This document shows, in pieces, positions 19,701 to 28,698 of a stretch of DNA of 64,000 bases (positions are counted from its first letter, which is position 1; every line of letters begins with the position of its first letter). Below the pieces are notes generated by a model. It was not told where the DNA came from and did not search any database. It saw only the letters and a program-made list of their open reading frames with translations. The position numbers were made by a program, and so were the translations under genes. Source of the DNA: Streptomyces muensis (GTDB lineage Bacteria; Actinomycetota; Actinomycetes; Streptomycetales; Streptomycetaceae). The stretch covers positions 1 through 64,000 of the forward strand of contig NZ_JAKEIP010000008.1 of the NCBI RefSeq assembly GCF_021474425.1, read 5' to 3'.

Positions 19701-20492
19701 TCACTCGGTCCCGGTGCGCCGCGACCGGGCGACAGCCGCCAGGACGAAGGTCACGCTGATCAGCAGAGACCAGGCGCCGAACTTCTCCACACCGACGGGC
19801 TGCCAGCCGTCGAGCTGGTAGGGGTAGCGCCAGGCGCCCACATAGGTGGCGAGGTTCTCCGCGATCCAGAGGAAGAAGCCGATCAGGACGAACGACAGCG
19901 CCAGCGGCATCCGCATACGTACCCCGCGCACCGTGAAGCGCACGGACGAGCCCGCGGTGACGGCGAGGAGCAGTGCGGCCAGAACCCAGCGTGCGTCGGG
20001 CAGCCAGTGGTGGCTGAAGAAGTTCACGTAGATGGCGGCGGCGACCACGGCCGTCGACCGCGGGCGGTAGCGGACCAGCTCCAGGTCGAACAGGCGCCAG
20101 GCGCGGCAGACGTAGCTGCCGACGGCGGCGTACAGGAAACCGCCGTACAGCGGGACGCCCGCGAACTTCAGCACGGCCGGTTCCGGATAGCTCCACGAGC
20201 CCAGGGACACCTTCACCAGCTCGAAGGCCAGGCCGATGACATGGCAGACGGCGATGACGGCTATGTCCCGCCCGTTCTCCCAGCCGCGCATCCAGAACAG
20301 CAGCGTCAGCAGCACGCCGTAGACGACGAGCAGGTCGTAGCGGGCCACGGGCAGGCCGGGCAGCAGGGTGGAGGCCGCCACACCGGCCATCAGAGCGATG
20401 GCGAAGGCGCAGGACCGGGTCTGTGTCCACGCGAAGTCGAGCAGCTGGCGCACTGATGCCGCCAGGGGGCCTGGGGTGCTTGCGGTGACCAT
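19701..20492 (-). CDS. DUF817-family integral membrane protein
   Basis: A 263-residue protein with roughly seven to eight hydrophobic helices, including SCAFAIALMAGVAASTLLPG, YDLLVVYGVLLTLLFWM and SFVLIGFFLWIAENLAT. The conserved DUF817 signatures SYPEPAVLKFAGVPLYGGFL and NFFSHHWLPD are present. The function of the family is unknown. Start ATG 20492 (MVTASTPGPL) is preferred, since the 40 residues upstream in frame are Arg/Pro-rich and would overlap the divergent acetyltransferase's promoter. Confidence 0.85.
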   Translation of the reverse strand: MVTASTPGPLAASVRQLLDFAWTQTRSCAFAIALMAGVAASTLLPGLPVARYDLLVVYGVLLTLLFWMRGWENGRDIAVIAVCHVIGLAFELVKVSLGSWSYPEPAVLKFAGVPLYGGFLYAAVGSYVCRAWRLFDLELVRYRPRSTAVVAAAIYVNFFSHHWLPDARWVLAALLLAVTAGSSVRFTVRGVRMRMPLALSFVLIGFFLWIAENLATYVGAWRYPYQLDGWQPVGVEKFGAWSLLISVTFVLAAVARSRRTGTE

Positions 20493-20638
20493 GATCCCAA
20501 GGACGATCCTGCGGCGCTCCCGGTTGCCTCCGGCGCAGGTCCGGCGCCGGGCCGGTGCCGGACCTGCGCCGGGCATCCGCGACCCGACGAGCGGAAATTG
20601 CGTTGCGGCCATGGCGCCCTCCCCCGGACCCTGTGCCC

Positions 20639-21565
20639 ATGCCTTACGCCCTTCGCCCGGCCGGCCTCGCCGACGCGGCCGCCATCACCGAACTGCTCAA
20701 CGAGGTCGACCGGATCGAGATCGGCCGCCCCGAGACCGACCTGCACACCGTGGAGGCGGATCTGAAGCGGCCCGACATCGACCTGGACCGCGACTCCTGG
20801 CTCGTCTTCGACGGCGACCGGCTCGTGGCGTACGGCCTGTTGTGGGACGAGTCGGGCGGTGAGCGGGTCGACGTCGACCACTATGTGCTGCCCGAGCACC
20901 AGCGGGCCGGGGAGCTCATATTCGACGCGCTCGAGGCCCGTGCCCTGGACAAGACCCGGGAGAACGGCGCGTCCAGGGCGGTGGTGCATCTGCACCTCAA
21001 CACGGAACCCACCCTCGACACCCGGCTGATCGAGGAGCGCGGCTGGTCCGTCGTACGCCGCTATCACGTGCTGCGACGGCCGCTGGACGCCGCCGAGGAC
21101 CTGGTGCCGGCGGTTCCGCCGGGCGTACGGCTGCGGCCGTGCACCGAGGAGGCGGACCGGGCGCGCGTCCACGCGCTGTACCAGTCGAGCTTCGCCCAGC
21201 ACTTCGACTTCCAGCCGCGTACGTACGAGCAGTGGCTGCACGACATCGACGGGGACCGGCTCGACTGGTCGCTGGTGTGGATCGCCGCCACGGCGGACCT
21301 GGGGGACGTCGGGTTCCTGCTGGCCCGTGACGACCGGGAGGCGATGGGGTGGATCCGCAGCATCGGCGTGGTGCGTGAGGGGCGCGGTCTGGGTCTCGGT
21401 GGTCTGCTGCTGCGGCACGCCTTCGCGGCCTTCGCCGCCCGCGGACGCGACACTGTGGGGCTCGGGGTGGACACCGCCAACGCCACGGGGGCTCCCGCTC
21501 TGTACGCCCGGCACGGGATGACGGTCCACTACGCCGTCGACACCTGGGAGACGGTCGTGAAGTGA
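20639..21565 (+). CDS. Tandem GNAT acetyltransferase, MshD-like architecture
   Basis: 308 residues made of two GNAT domains, about 1-150 and 160-308. Only the C-terminal one keeps a clear acetyl-CoA loop (VVREGRGLGLGGLLLRHAF), while the N-terminal copy is degenerate. This layout and length match mycothiol synthase and related tandem acetyltransferases. The usual MshD gene sits elsewhere in streptomycetes, so the acceptor here is uncertain. Divergent from the DUF817 gene; convergent with the rsb operon. Confidence 0.82.
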   Translation: MPYALRPAGLADAAAITELLNEVDRIEIGRPETDLHTVEADLKRPDIDLDRDSWLVFDGDRLVAYGLLWDESGGERVDVDHYVLPEHQRAGELIFDALEARALDKTRENGASRAVVHLHLNTEPTLDTRLIEERGWSVVRRYHVLRRPLDAAEDLVPAVPPGVRLRPCTEEADRARVHALYQSSFAQHFDFQPRTYEQWLHDIDGDRLDWSLVWIAATADLGDVGFLLARDDREAMGWIRSIGVVREGRGLGLGGLLLRHAFAAFAARGRDTVGLGVDTANATGAPALYARHGMTVHYAVDTWETVVK

Positions 21566-21595
21566 CCCCGCAGTCGGCCCGCTGTCAGCCCGCAG

Positions 21596-23365
21596 TCAGC
21601 CTTGCGGGCCGTCAGGGGCGTACGAGGGAGTTCTCTGCGCCGGTCCGTGGCCGGCGTGCACATGGCACAGCAACAGGCATACGTCGTCGTCGTGTTCGGA
21701 GTCGTGCAGCAGCGGGTGCAGGAGCCGGTCGGCCGACGCCTCGAGTTCCTCGGCGAGTTCGGTCGGGCGGAAGCCGCCCAGTTCCTCGGCGAGGCGGTGG
21801 ATGCCGGGGTCGATTCCCCGGGCGCGGCGTTCCACCAGCCCGTCGGTGTAGAGGGCCAGCGTCGAGCCGGGCGGGAGCGGCACCGTGTGGTCGCCGATCT
21901 CCTGGTCCAGCGGGATGCCCAGCATCGCGCCGGGCTTGGCGTCGAGGGTGTGCACATGGCCGTCGGGGGTGCGCAGCACCGGGGGTGGATGGCCGGCGGC
22001 GGCCCAGGTGAGGGTGGGGTCGTCGTGGTGGAGGCGCGCGATCACGGCGGTGGCGTAGAGGTCGAGGCGCAGGCGGTGCAGGAAGAGGTGCAGTCGGGTG
22101 AGGAGTTCGCCGGGGCTGCTGCCGTCGACGGCGTAGGCGCGCAGGGCGGTGCGCAGTTGGCTCATCATCACCGCGGCGTGCAGCCCGTGTCCGGTGACGT
22201 CCCCGACGACGGTGATGAGGCTGCCGTCGGGCTGGGGGAAGGCGTCGTACCAGTCGCCGCCGATGTTCAGGCCCTGGGTGGCCGGCAGATAGCGGGCGGC
22301 CAGGGTCAGGCCCGGTGTCGTGGGCAGGTCGGTGAGCAGGGCGCGTTGCAGTGTCTCGGCGATGTCCCGGTTGTGCTCGAAACGTCTGGCGTTGTCCAGG
22401 GCGATGCTGGCCCGTCTGGCCAGCTCGATCAGCATGACGGCGTCGTCCGCGTCCCAGCGCTCGTCGGGCGGCGACAGGGTGAGGACGCCCTGCGAGGCCC
22501 GACGGGTGAACAAGGGGATGCACAGCAGGGGCCGGCCGGGGTCGACGGCCGAGGGCGGCTGGTCGTCGACGCCGGGCAGGCCGCCGGGGTGGTCGGCGGC
22601 GTACTGCGGCCGGCCGCGGCGGGCGGCGAGGACGGCCGCGGCCGGGTGCGGGCCGCCGCGCAGCGCGTCGTCCACGTCGTCGAACAGCCAAACGTCGACG
22701 CTGCGCGCGTATCTCGGCACCAGCAGGGCGGGCAGCAGCCGCACGATGGCCTCGTGGTTGAGGGAGGCGGTCAGCGCGGCGCTGGCGTCGGCCAGGAAGG
22801 TCAGCCGGCCGCGGGCGTTCTCCGCCTCCTCGCGGGCCTGCTGCTCGGCGTCGAAGAGCTCGCGCTGGGCACGCCCGGCGGCGTCGAGTTCGGCGTGGAG
22901 GGCCAGTACGCCCTGGTTGGTCTGGTGGAGTTCCTCGCGGTGGAAGGCGACCAGCCCTTCCTGTTCGGCGAGCCGGTCCAGCAGCAGGGCGGCGTCCTCG
23001 TCGGCGCCGAACAGGGCGTCGGCCAGCGTCGCCGGGTCGTCGGCCGCGGGCTCGACGGCGACGGCGACGTCCGCGTCCGCGGCGCAGGGGACCGAGGCGC
23101 GCCACGGGGGCTGCCGGTCCTCCGGGCGGCGTTTCGCCAGGGCCACCTCGACGCTGAGGTCGCCGCCGGTGGACGACAGGGTCGTCGCCACGCCGACCCG
23201 CCATTCACCGCCCTTGGTGAGGCACTGCCGTAGCTGAGCGGTGAGGGCGGCCACCAGGCGGGTCCGGTCGACGGGCGGCACTCCGCACGCGGCGGCCAGC
23301 CGTGCCGTGGCGATACGGGCCCGCGCGGCGTCGGTGAGGGTGCGGACGTACCAGGTGCGGGTCAT
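21596..23365 (-). CDS. GAF-PP2C (SpoIIE-type) phosphatase, RsbU role
   Basis: A 589-residue protein, last in the rsb operon. The N-terminal 110 residues resemble a degenerate HATPase. A coiled coil (about 140-190) and a GAF domain (about 195-340, SVDVWLFDD, LLCIPLFTRR) follow. The PP2C domain (about 365-570) has the metal motifs GGDWYDAFPQPDG, GDVTGHGLHAAVMMSQL, AGHPPPVL and LYTDGLVE. It should dephosphorylate an RsbV-type antagonist. ATG 23365 overlaps the upstream stop (ATGA). Confidence 0.9.
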   Translation of the reverse strand: MTRTWYVRTLTDAARARIATARLAAACGVPPVDRTRLVAALTAQLRQCLTKGGEWRVGVATTLSSTGGDLSVEVALAKRRPEDRQPPWRASVPCAADADVAVAVEPAADDPATLADALFGADEDAALLLDRLAEQEGLVAFHREELHQTNQGVLALHAELDAAGRAQRELFDAEQQAREEAENARGRLTFLADASAALTASLNHEAIVRLLPALLVPRYARSVDVWLFDDVDDALRGGPHPAAAVLAARRGRPQYAADHPGGLPGVDDQPPSAVDPGRPLLCIPLFTRRASQGVLTLSPPDERWDADDAVMLIELARRASIALDNARRFEHNRDIAETLQRALLTDLPTTPGLTLAARYLPATQGLNIGGDWYDAFPQPDGSLITVVGDVTGHGLHAAVMMSQLRTALRAYAVDGSSPGELLTRLHLFLHRLRLDLYATAVIARLHHDDPTLTWAAAGHPPPVLRTPDGHVHTLDAKPGAMLGIPLDQEIGDHTVPLPPGSTLALYTDGLVERRARGIDPGIHRLAEELGGFRPTELAEELEASADRLLHPLLHDSEHDDDVCLLLCHVHAGHGPAQRTPSYAPDGPQG

Positions 23366-24435
23366 GACGTGCCGTCCGTGGGCCAGGGGCTCAGGACGGC
23401 GACGGCGGTGTCGTCGCGGACCGGCCGGGCGGGGCTGCCGGCGTCCCGCACGATCGTCGCGGCGATCACCGCGGGGTCCAGGGAGGCCGGCGCGTGGGCC
23501 GCCGGGCCGGGAGACCAGCGGCTGGGCAGGCCGTCGCTGTGCAGGATCAGAAGGCAGTCGTCCGTCCAGGCGGCCTGCTGCTGCGGCAGGTGGGCGGGGA
23601 GATGGGCGCCGACGATGCCGGGCCGGGAGACCAGGCCGTGCCAGCTGTCGCCGCGGCGCATCCGGGCGCCCACATTGCCCACTCCCGCGAACGACAACTG
23701 CCCGGCGGGGACGTCGAGTTGGGCCACGGACACCGCCGCTCCCCGCGTGTCGCGCAGGGCGCCGTTCAGGCGCCGCAGCAGGTCCGCGGGCGGCAGGTGG
23801 GGGGCGCGGCGCAGTTCCTCCACCGCTGCGGAGGAGGCACGGGCCGCGAGAGGGCCGTGGCCGAGGCCGTCGGCCAGCAGCAGCGTCACACGGTCGGCCG
23901 TGCGGACGCAGGCCCAGGCGTCGCCGGAGAACTCCCCGCCCGCGAGGGGGATGTTGACTCCGCCCGACCGCACCGGGAGCGGGGCGGGGCGCGGGCCGTC
24001 GATCCCGCCGTGCGGGCGGGCGGCGATCCTGGCCAGGACGATCGTGCCGCGCCCGGGTGCGCTGTGCAGGGCGAAGTCGTCGGCCGTGCGCAGACAGGTG
24101 CCGAGGCCGGCGCCGAGCGAGGCGGTGGTCGAGTAGCCGTCGCGCAGGGCCACTGCGGTGTCGGGCATGCCGGGGCCGTGGTCGACGGCCACGATCTGGA
24201 CCAGGGCGCCGCGCTCGTCGCCGTAGGGCGGGGCGCAGGGGCCGACGAGGTCGAGGAGTATCCGTCCGCCACCGGCGTGCTTGAGCAGATTGGTGGCGAG
24301 TTCGGTGGTGACGAGCTCGGCGGCGGCGACCCGGCCCTCGGCCAGCCCGGCGTGCCGGGCCGCGGCACCGGCCGCCACGCGGACGTCGCGCACCCGGGTC
24401 GAGTCGTGCACCGGCACCTCCCACACGCGCGGCAT
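23362..24435 (-). CDS. RsbT-like kinase fused to PP2C phosphatase, RsbX-like
   Basis: 357 residues with two opposing activities. Residues about 15-135 are a HATPase (N-box ELATNLLKHAGG, G-box DHGPGMPDTA, GAGLGTCLRTADD). Residues about 160-355 are a compact PP2C ([45 protein letters not shown]), like RsbX, the feedback phosphatase of the stressosome. The start is ATG 24435, which overlaps the rsbT stop by one base (TGATG). The earlier in-frame ATG 24474 lies inside rsbT. Confidence 0.88.
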   Translation of the reverse strand: MPRVWEVPVHDSTRVRDVRVAAGAAARHAGLAEGRVAAAELVTTELATNLLKHAGGGRILLDLVGPCAPPYGDERGALVQIVAVDHGPGMPDTAVALRDGYSTTASLGAGLGTCLRTADDFALHSAPGRGTIVLARIAARPHGGIDGPRPAPLPVRSGGVNIPLAGGEFSGDAWACVRTADRVTLLLADGLGHGPLAARASSAAVEELRRAPHLPPADLLRRLNGALRDTRGAAVSVAQLDVPAGQLSFAGVGNVGARMRRGDSWHGLVSRPGIVGAHLPAHLPQQQAAWTDDCLLILHSDGLPSRWSPGPAAHAPASLDPAVIAATIVRDAGSPARPVRDDTAVAVLSPWPTDGTS

Positions 24436-24878
24436 CAGGGCGCCTCGCGCGGGCCTGGCGGCCGGGAGATCCATGACGTCACCGTAACGGTGGTGCCGCT
24501 GCCGCGGCGAGTGTCGACGGAGAAGTCGTGGACCAGGCGCCGGGCGCCGCCCAGGCCCATCCCCAGCCCCTCACCGGAGGTGTAGCCGTCGCTCATGGCC
24601 TGGTCCAGGTCCACGATGCCGGGGCCCTGGTCGCTGAAGACGAGGCGAAGTCCCCGCACCCCGCCGCTGGTGACGGCCGTGCACTCCATCTGGCCCCCGC
24701 CGCCGTGGACGAGGGCGTTGCGGGCCAGCTCACTGGCCGCGGTGACGAGTTTGGTCTGCTCCACCAGACCGAACCCGAGTCGGGCGGTCATCTGCCGCAC
24801 ATGCTGCCGCACCCGCACCAGGTCGAGGTCCGAGTGGATCGGCAGGCAGGCGGAGACATCGCCGGTGCTGTGGGTCAC
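24435..24878 (-). CDS. rsbT: RsbT-type serine kinase
   Basis: GHKL-family kinase of 147 residues. It carries the N-box ELARNALVHGGGGQ, G1 box FSDQGPGI and G2 box GLGMGLGGARRL. RsbT phosphorylates RsbS and RsbR in the stressosome and, once released, activates the PP2C RsbU. The GTG start at 24878 overlaps the rsbS stop (GTGA). Confidence 0.9.
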   Translation of the reverse strand: MTHSTGDVSACLPIHSDLDLVRVRQHVRQMTARLGFGLVEQTKLVTAASELARNALVHGGGGQMECTAVTSGGVRGLRLVFSDQGPGIVDLDQAMSDGYTSGEGLGMGLGGARRLVHDFSVDTRRGSGTTVTVTSWISRPPGPREAP

Positions 24879-25303
24879 GGGCGCTCCCCGCGGGGGCGCC
24901 CGTCGCGGGACGGCACCGACACCTCGGCCCCGAGCAGGCGCAGGGCGTCCTCGGTGGTCAGAGCGGTACGCAGACCCGGCAGGGTCAGGCCGAGTTCCAC
25001 CAGGGTGATGGCCACCGCGGGGCGCATCCCGGCGACCACGGTCTGGGCCGCCAGCAGCCGGGTCATGGCCGCGACGTCACTGAGCACCCGGCCCATGAAG
25101 GAGTCGACGACCTCGACACCGGAGAGGTCGATGACCACGCCGCTGACCTCGACCGCGCTGTCGGAGACGGTCTGACCGATGTCCTGCCGGAGCCGTTCCG
25201 CCGTGCTGTCGTACAGGTCGCCCTGGAGGGTGACCAGGAGGACCTCGCCGAGCCTGAGGACGGGGACGTGGCCTTCGTGGGGGAAGGCGGCGGGGCCGGT
25301 CAC
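24875..25303 (-). CDS. rsbS: RsbS stressosome scaffold (STAS)
   Basis: Single STAS-domain protein of 142 residues that co-assembles with RsbR and sequesters RsbT. The motif DLSGVEVVDSFMGRVL holds the phosphorylatable Ser (about 68, equivalent to Ser59 of Bacillus subtilis). The GTG start overlaps the rsbR stop, giving a fixed RsbR:RsbS:RsbT stoichiometry by coupling. Confidence 0.9.
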   Translation of the reverse strand: MTGPAAFPHEGHVPVLRLGEVLLVTLQGDLYDSTAERLRQDIGQTVSDSAVEVSGVVIDLSGVEVVDSFMGRVLSDVAAMTRLLAAQTVVAGMRPAVAITLVELGLTLPGLRTALTTEDALRLLGAEVSVPSRDGRPRGERP

Positions 25304-26193
25304 TCGGGCTCTCCGGCCGGGGCGGGGACGATGTGGGCGCCCTGCTGCTGAAGGGCGTAGGCCAGGGCGTCCGCGAGGCTCGCCCGGGTGAGCACGGAGC
25401 TGAGGTCGATGCCGAGATGGACGATGGTCTGCGCGATGGCGGGCCGGATCCCGGAGACTATGCACTCCGCTCCCATCAGCCGCGCCGCCGCCACGGTCTT
25501 CATCAGATGCTGCGCCACCAGGGAGTCGACCGTCGGCACTCCGGTGATGTCCAGGATCGCGATGCGGGCGTGCTGCTCGACGACGGCGTCCAGGAGCGTC
25601 TCCATCACCACCTGGCTGCGGGCGCTGTCGAGCGTGCCGATCAGCGGTACGGCGACGATGCCTTCCCACAGTTTGATGACGGGGGTGGCGATTTCCAGCA
25701 GTTCGAGTCGCTGGCGGTTGATGAGTTCCTGTCCGGCGCTCATCGCCGTCTCCATCATGACCAGGCGCAGGGTGCCCATGAGTACGGTCAGCGCGGTCGT
25801 GCACTCCCGCAGATGCTGGGCGGGTGCCTCGGAGAGCTCGTCGAGCAGCAGGTCGTTGACGGGCGGTCGCAGCGCGTCCATCTCGGCCGAGATCTGGGCG
25901 AGGGTCGCGCCGGTACGGGCCCGGGAATGCGCCGTACGCGCCAACTGCTCGCGCACGACGGCGAACCCGTCCGCCTCCGCGTCCTCCAGGCGTCCTGCGG
26001 CGGCCACCGCGGCCAGCGCCTCCACCACGGCCCGGCCGGCCTCCACCGCCTCGTCCCGGGAGACGGTGAACACGGTGCGAAAGAGCGCCGCGTCGGCCCA
26101 GCGCTGGGCGATCTGCTCCCGACTGCGCCGCAGGAACGTCCCGAGTTCCTCCACCGGGTCGGTCCGCTCTTCTGCTGTTCGCTGCTCCGGCAC
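25300..26193 (-). CDS. rsbR: RsbR stressosome sensor
   Basis: A 297-residue protein with an N-terminal helical sensory domain (about 15-165; no globin haem pocket obvious) and a C-terminal STAS domain (about 170-285). The N-terminal domains project as stressosome turrets. The two Thr sites phosphorylated in B. subtilis RsbRA correspond here to Ser in TLDSARS and VDSLVAQHL. The GTG at 26193 has a strong GAGGAGGGA site. It is the first gene of a five-gene overlapping operon. Confidence 0.9.
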   Translation of the reverse strand: MPEQRTAEERTDPVEELGTFLRRSREQIAQRWADAALFRTVFTVSRDEAVEAGRAVVEALAAVAAAGRLEDAEADGFAVVREQLARTAHSRARTGATLAQISAEMDALRPPVNDLLLDELSEAPAQHLRECTTALTVLMGTLRLVMMETAMSAGQELINRQRLELLEIATPVIKLWEGIVAVPLIGTLDSARSQVVMETLLDAVVEQHARIAILDITGVPTVDSLVAQHLMKTVAAARLMGAECIVSGIRPAIAQTIVHLGIDLSSVLTRASLADALAYALQQQGAHIVPAPAGEPE

Positions 26194-26413
26194 GTACTTC
26201 CCTCCTCATACGGTGTGCGCCGCCCGACGGTACGGGGAGCGCCGGACGGTTCGGTCCGGTCGGTGCGCCTGCCGCGCCCCCGCACCGGTCGAGACGGCCC
26301 ACGAGCGCGTCGGAGTGGGGTGACGCCGTGGTCGGCCAGGAGGAAGGGGGCGGCCGTCGCCGCGGCCTGCTGGTGCGCCCATGCTCCGGTGGGCTCTCTC
26401 CGGGGAGCGGGAT

Positions 26414-26815
26414 TCACCCGTCCGTCGAGGACGAGGGCCGCCCTGGACCCGGCTGGGAGTCCGCGGTGGCGAGCGCTTCCTCGGCGCTCCCCACGATCGG
26501 GACGGTGATGCTGACGCCGGTGAGATCCATGATCCGGCGGACGGCGGGCGTCGGGGAGATGACGTACACGCCCCCCGGAATCTCCCGTACCTCCTGATAG
26601 GCCCGCAGGACGATGTTCATGCCGGACGAGTCCATGAAGGGGACGCCCGCGATGTCGAGCAGGAAGTGCCGACGGCCGTGGTGGAGCTGGTTGGCGAGGT
26701 GGTGCTGCAACTCGGTGGCCGTATCCATGTCCAGGTCGCCCTCGACCGTCAGCAGCACGGCGTCTTCCCGGGGCACTTCCACCTTGATCGACAGGGGATT
26801 CCGGGCAACGGACAC
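26414..26815 (-). CDS. RsbV-like anti-anti-sigma factor (STAS)
   Basis: STAS protein of 133 residues with the phosphorylatable Ser in MDSSGMNIVL (about 63). Unphosphorylated, it would bind an RsbW-type kinase and free the sigma factor. The start GTG 26815 follows GGGAGG; the upstream frame to 27451 is shadow. It is separated from rsbR by 220 bp, so it is a distinct transcript, possibly from the SigB-like promoter at 26922-26946. The C-terminus ends in a Ser/Pro/Gly tail of about 20 residues beyond the domain. Confidence 0.88.
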   Translation of the reverse strand: MSVARNPLSIKVEVPREDAVLLTVEGDLDMDTATELQHHLANQLHHGRRHFLLDIAGVPFMDSSGMNIVLRAYQEVREIPGGVYVISPTPAVRRIMDLTGVSITVPIVGSAEEALATADSQPGPGRPSSSTDG

Positions 26816-26921
26816 AAGTACCTCCCACAGGCGTTGACGATCGGGACGGGTGCCCCGACGAACGGATCTGATGCGTCGCGTCCCGCGCGAGCGGTGACCG
26901 TCCGTCGACGCGTTCGCCCGC

Positions 26922-26946
26922 CTACCCCCGAATGTCCGCAGCACAC
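26922..26946 (-). promoter_or_regulatory. Candidate SigB-type promoter for the STAS gene
   Basis: On the minus strand GTGT-N15-GGGTAG lies about 107 bp before the GTG start. Streptomyces SigB-family promoters read roughly GTTT-N14-16-GGGTAC/T, so each box has one mismatch. The 337-bp gap 26816-27152 holds this, the plus-strand candidate at 27016-27039 and no gene. Confidence 0.35.
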
Positions 26947-27015
26947 AGGGCTGGTGCGAGCGAGCGGTGCGCGTCGTTCTTCTGGCTGTTTTTGCGTACA
27001 TGAGACCGATGAACG

Positions 27016-27039
27016 GTTTGGCGGTCGGCCAAGGGGTCA
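27016..27039 (+). promoter_or_regulatory. Candidate SigB-type promoter for the RsbW-like gene
   Basis: GTTT-N14-GGGTCA, 114 bp upstream of the kinase start at 27153. The -35 matches the SigB-family pattern fully and the -10 starts GGGT. The partner promoter on the other strand lies 70 bp away. Confidence 0.35.
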
Positions 27040-27152
27040 CGCGACCAGAGAGAAACATCACGCGATACGGAGCGAAGGGCCGGGGCTCGGGCGGCCGGAC
27101 GCGCGGAGTCCCTCCCCTTCCTCGTCGCCTCCGTCCGTCAGGGAGCGAAAGG

Positions 27153-27623
27153 ATGAGTGAGAAGTACCTGACCGGCCCCACCAGCGCCGCGGCGGGCACG
27201 GCCCGTCTGCACGGCAGGCCGCGCAGTCCGGCCGAGGCCCGCGGAACCGTACGCCGGCTCCTGTCCGAGCAGGCACGCGCCCACGGCACCGTCTGTACCT
27301 CCGAGACGCTCTCGGACGCACTGCTGGTGGCGTCGGAACTGACGACCAACGCCATGCTGCACGGCGGCGGCATCACCGACTTCGACGTCGAGGTCGTCGG
27401 CCCGGACCTGTACCTGTCCGTCAGCGACCGGGAACGACGCCACCCGGTCACCCTCGGCCCGACCGACCCTCAGGGCCACCACCGCTGCGGCGGCCGTGGC
27501 TGGCCGATCGTCTGTCGCCTCTCCCACACGGTACGGATCGCGGACCTGCCGACCGGCGGCAAGCGTGTCACCGCGGTGATTCCTCTGAGGGGATTGGTGA
27601 GGGGTGGGCGAGACGGGACGTAG
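27153..27623 (+). CDS. RsbW-like anti-sigma kinase (HATPase)
   Basis: GHKL-fold protein of 156 residues in the common streptomycete RsbW class. The N-box is ELTTNAMLHGGG. The G1 region is reduced to VSDRERRHPV, and GHHRCGGRGWPIVCRL replaces the usual glycine lid. Such proteins bind a sigma factor directly and may phosphorylate STAS antagonists. Start ATG 27153 (MSEKYLTGP) has GGGAGCGAAAGG upstream. It is divergent from the STAS gene and convergent with the sigma factor at 27.7-28.6 kb. Confidence 0.82.
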   Translation: MSEKYLTGPTSAAAGTARLHGRPRSPAEARGTVRRLLSEQARAHGTVCTSETLSDALLVASELTTNAMLHGGGITDFDVEVVGPDLYLSVSDRERRHPVTLGPTDPQGHHRCGGRGWPIVCRLSHTVRIADLPTGGKRVTAVIPLRGLVRGGRDGT

Positions 27624-27673
27624 AGGGCGGGGGCGGGGTGAACCCGCACGTGGTGCCCGTCAAGACGTGCCCG

Positions 27674-28552
27674 TCAAGCGACCCCGGGCTCCAGCAGTCC
27701 GGTGCGCAGTCGCTTGATGATGCGGCTGATCAGGCGCGAGACGTGCATCTGGGAGACGCCGATGCGGTCGGCGATCTGGGCCTGGGTGAGTTCCTCCACG
27801 AAGCGCAGATGGATGATCCGGCGCTCGCGTTCGCCCAGTTCGGCGATCAGGGGTGCCAACGAGTGGAAGTCCTCCACGAGTTCCAGCGACGGATCCTCCT
27901 CACCGAGGAACGCGGCCAGGACGGACTCGTTGTTCTCGGCGTCGGAGGTCACGGCCGCGTCGAGGGAGGCGGACTGGTAGCAGTTGGCGGCCTTGCGCGC
28001 CTCGATGACCTCTTCCTCCGACAGGGACATCAGCTCCGAGAGCTCACGGGTGGTCGGCGTACGGCCCAGCCGGGAGCCGAGTTCCTCCGTCGCCCTGGCC
28101 AGCTCCGCACGTGCCTCCTGAAGCCGGCGCGGCACATGGACGGCCCAGCTGGTGTCGCGGAAGAAGCGCTTGATCTCGCCGACGACGTACGGCACCGCGA
28201 AGGTGGTGAACTCGACCTCCCGCGACACCTCGAAGCGGTCGATGGCCTTGATCAGCCCGATGGTTCCGACCTGGACGATGTCCTCCAGCGAGTCCCCGCG
28301 CGCGCGGAACCGCGAGGCCGCGTACCGCACGAGCGACAGGTTCATCTCGATCAGCGTGTTGCGCACGTACTGGTGGTCCTGCGTGCCCTCTTCCAGCATG
28401 ACCAGTCGGTCGAAGAACTGACGCGACAGCTCGCGTGCGTCCTGTGGGCTCACCCTCGTCGGATCCTCGATCAGCGGCAGCGCCGCCGCCCCGTCCGTCG
28501 TGACCGTCTCCTGTGCCGTGGCCGTTGCCTGCGCCACCGTCACGGCTGCCAT
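27674..28552 (-). CDS. SigB/F/G-family general stress sigma factor
   Basis: RNA polymerase sigma factor of 292 residues. Region 2 is about 60-130 (RYAASRFRARGDSLEDIVQVG, GLIKAIDRFEVSREVEFTTF, VVGEIKRFFRD). Region 3 is about 140-210. Region 4 is about 235-285 (ERERRIIHLRFVEELTQAQI, IGVSQMHVSRLISRI). The absence of region 1.1 is typical of the SigB family. ATG 28552 has GGGGAGGG upstream. Its activity should be gated by one of the nearby RsbW-like proteins. Confidence 0.93.
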   Translation of the reverse strand: MAAVTVAQATATAQETVTTDGAAALPLIEDPTRVSPQDARELSRQFFDRLVMLEEGTQDHQYVRNTLIEMNLSLVRYAASRFRARGDSLEDIVQVGTIGLIKAIDRFEVSREVEFTTFAVPYVVGEIKRFFRDTSWAVHVPRRLQEARAELARATEELGSRLGRTPTTRELSELMSLSEEEVIEARKAANCYQSASLDAAVTSDAENNESVLAAFLGEEDPSLELVEDFHSLAPLIAELGERERRIIHLRFVEELTQAQIADRIGVSQMHVSRLISRIIKRLRTGLLEPGVA

Positions 28553-28698
28553 GCCGCCCTCCCCATCACCGGAACCACTTGTCCTTCCCCGCGTGCCCGA
28601 ACTCGCGCGTCTCATGCGCCTTCCGACGCCGTCGTTCGCCGTGAGACGCCACAACGGCTGGTTCCGGCGGGCAGGACACCTCGCCCACCCCTCAACTC

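Noticed and set aside
21566..21595. Repeated CCGCAGTC/CAGCC elements between the convergent GNAT and PP2C genes
   Set aside because: Short and imperfect in a 30-bp convergent gap; no clean hairpin, so not called as a terminator or repeat.
24875..26302. Long frame upstream of rsbS
   Set aside because: Only the last 142 codons match STAS; the rest is antisense-like shadow inside rsbR, and GTG 25303 overlaps the rsbR stop.
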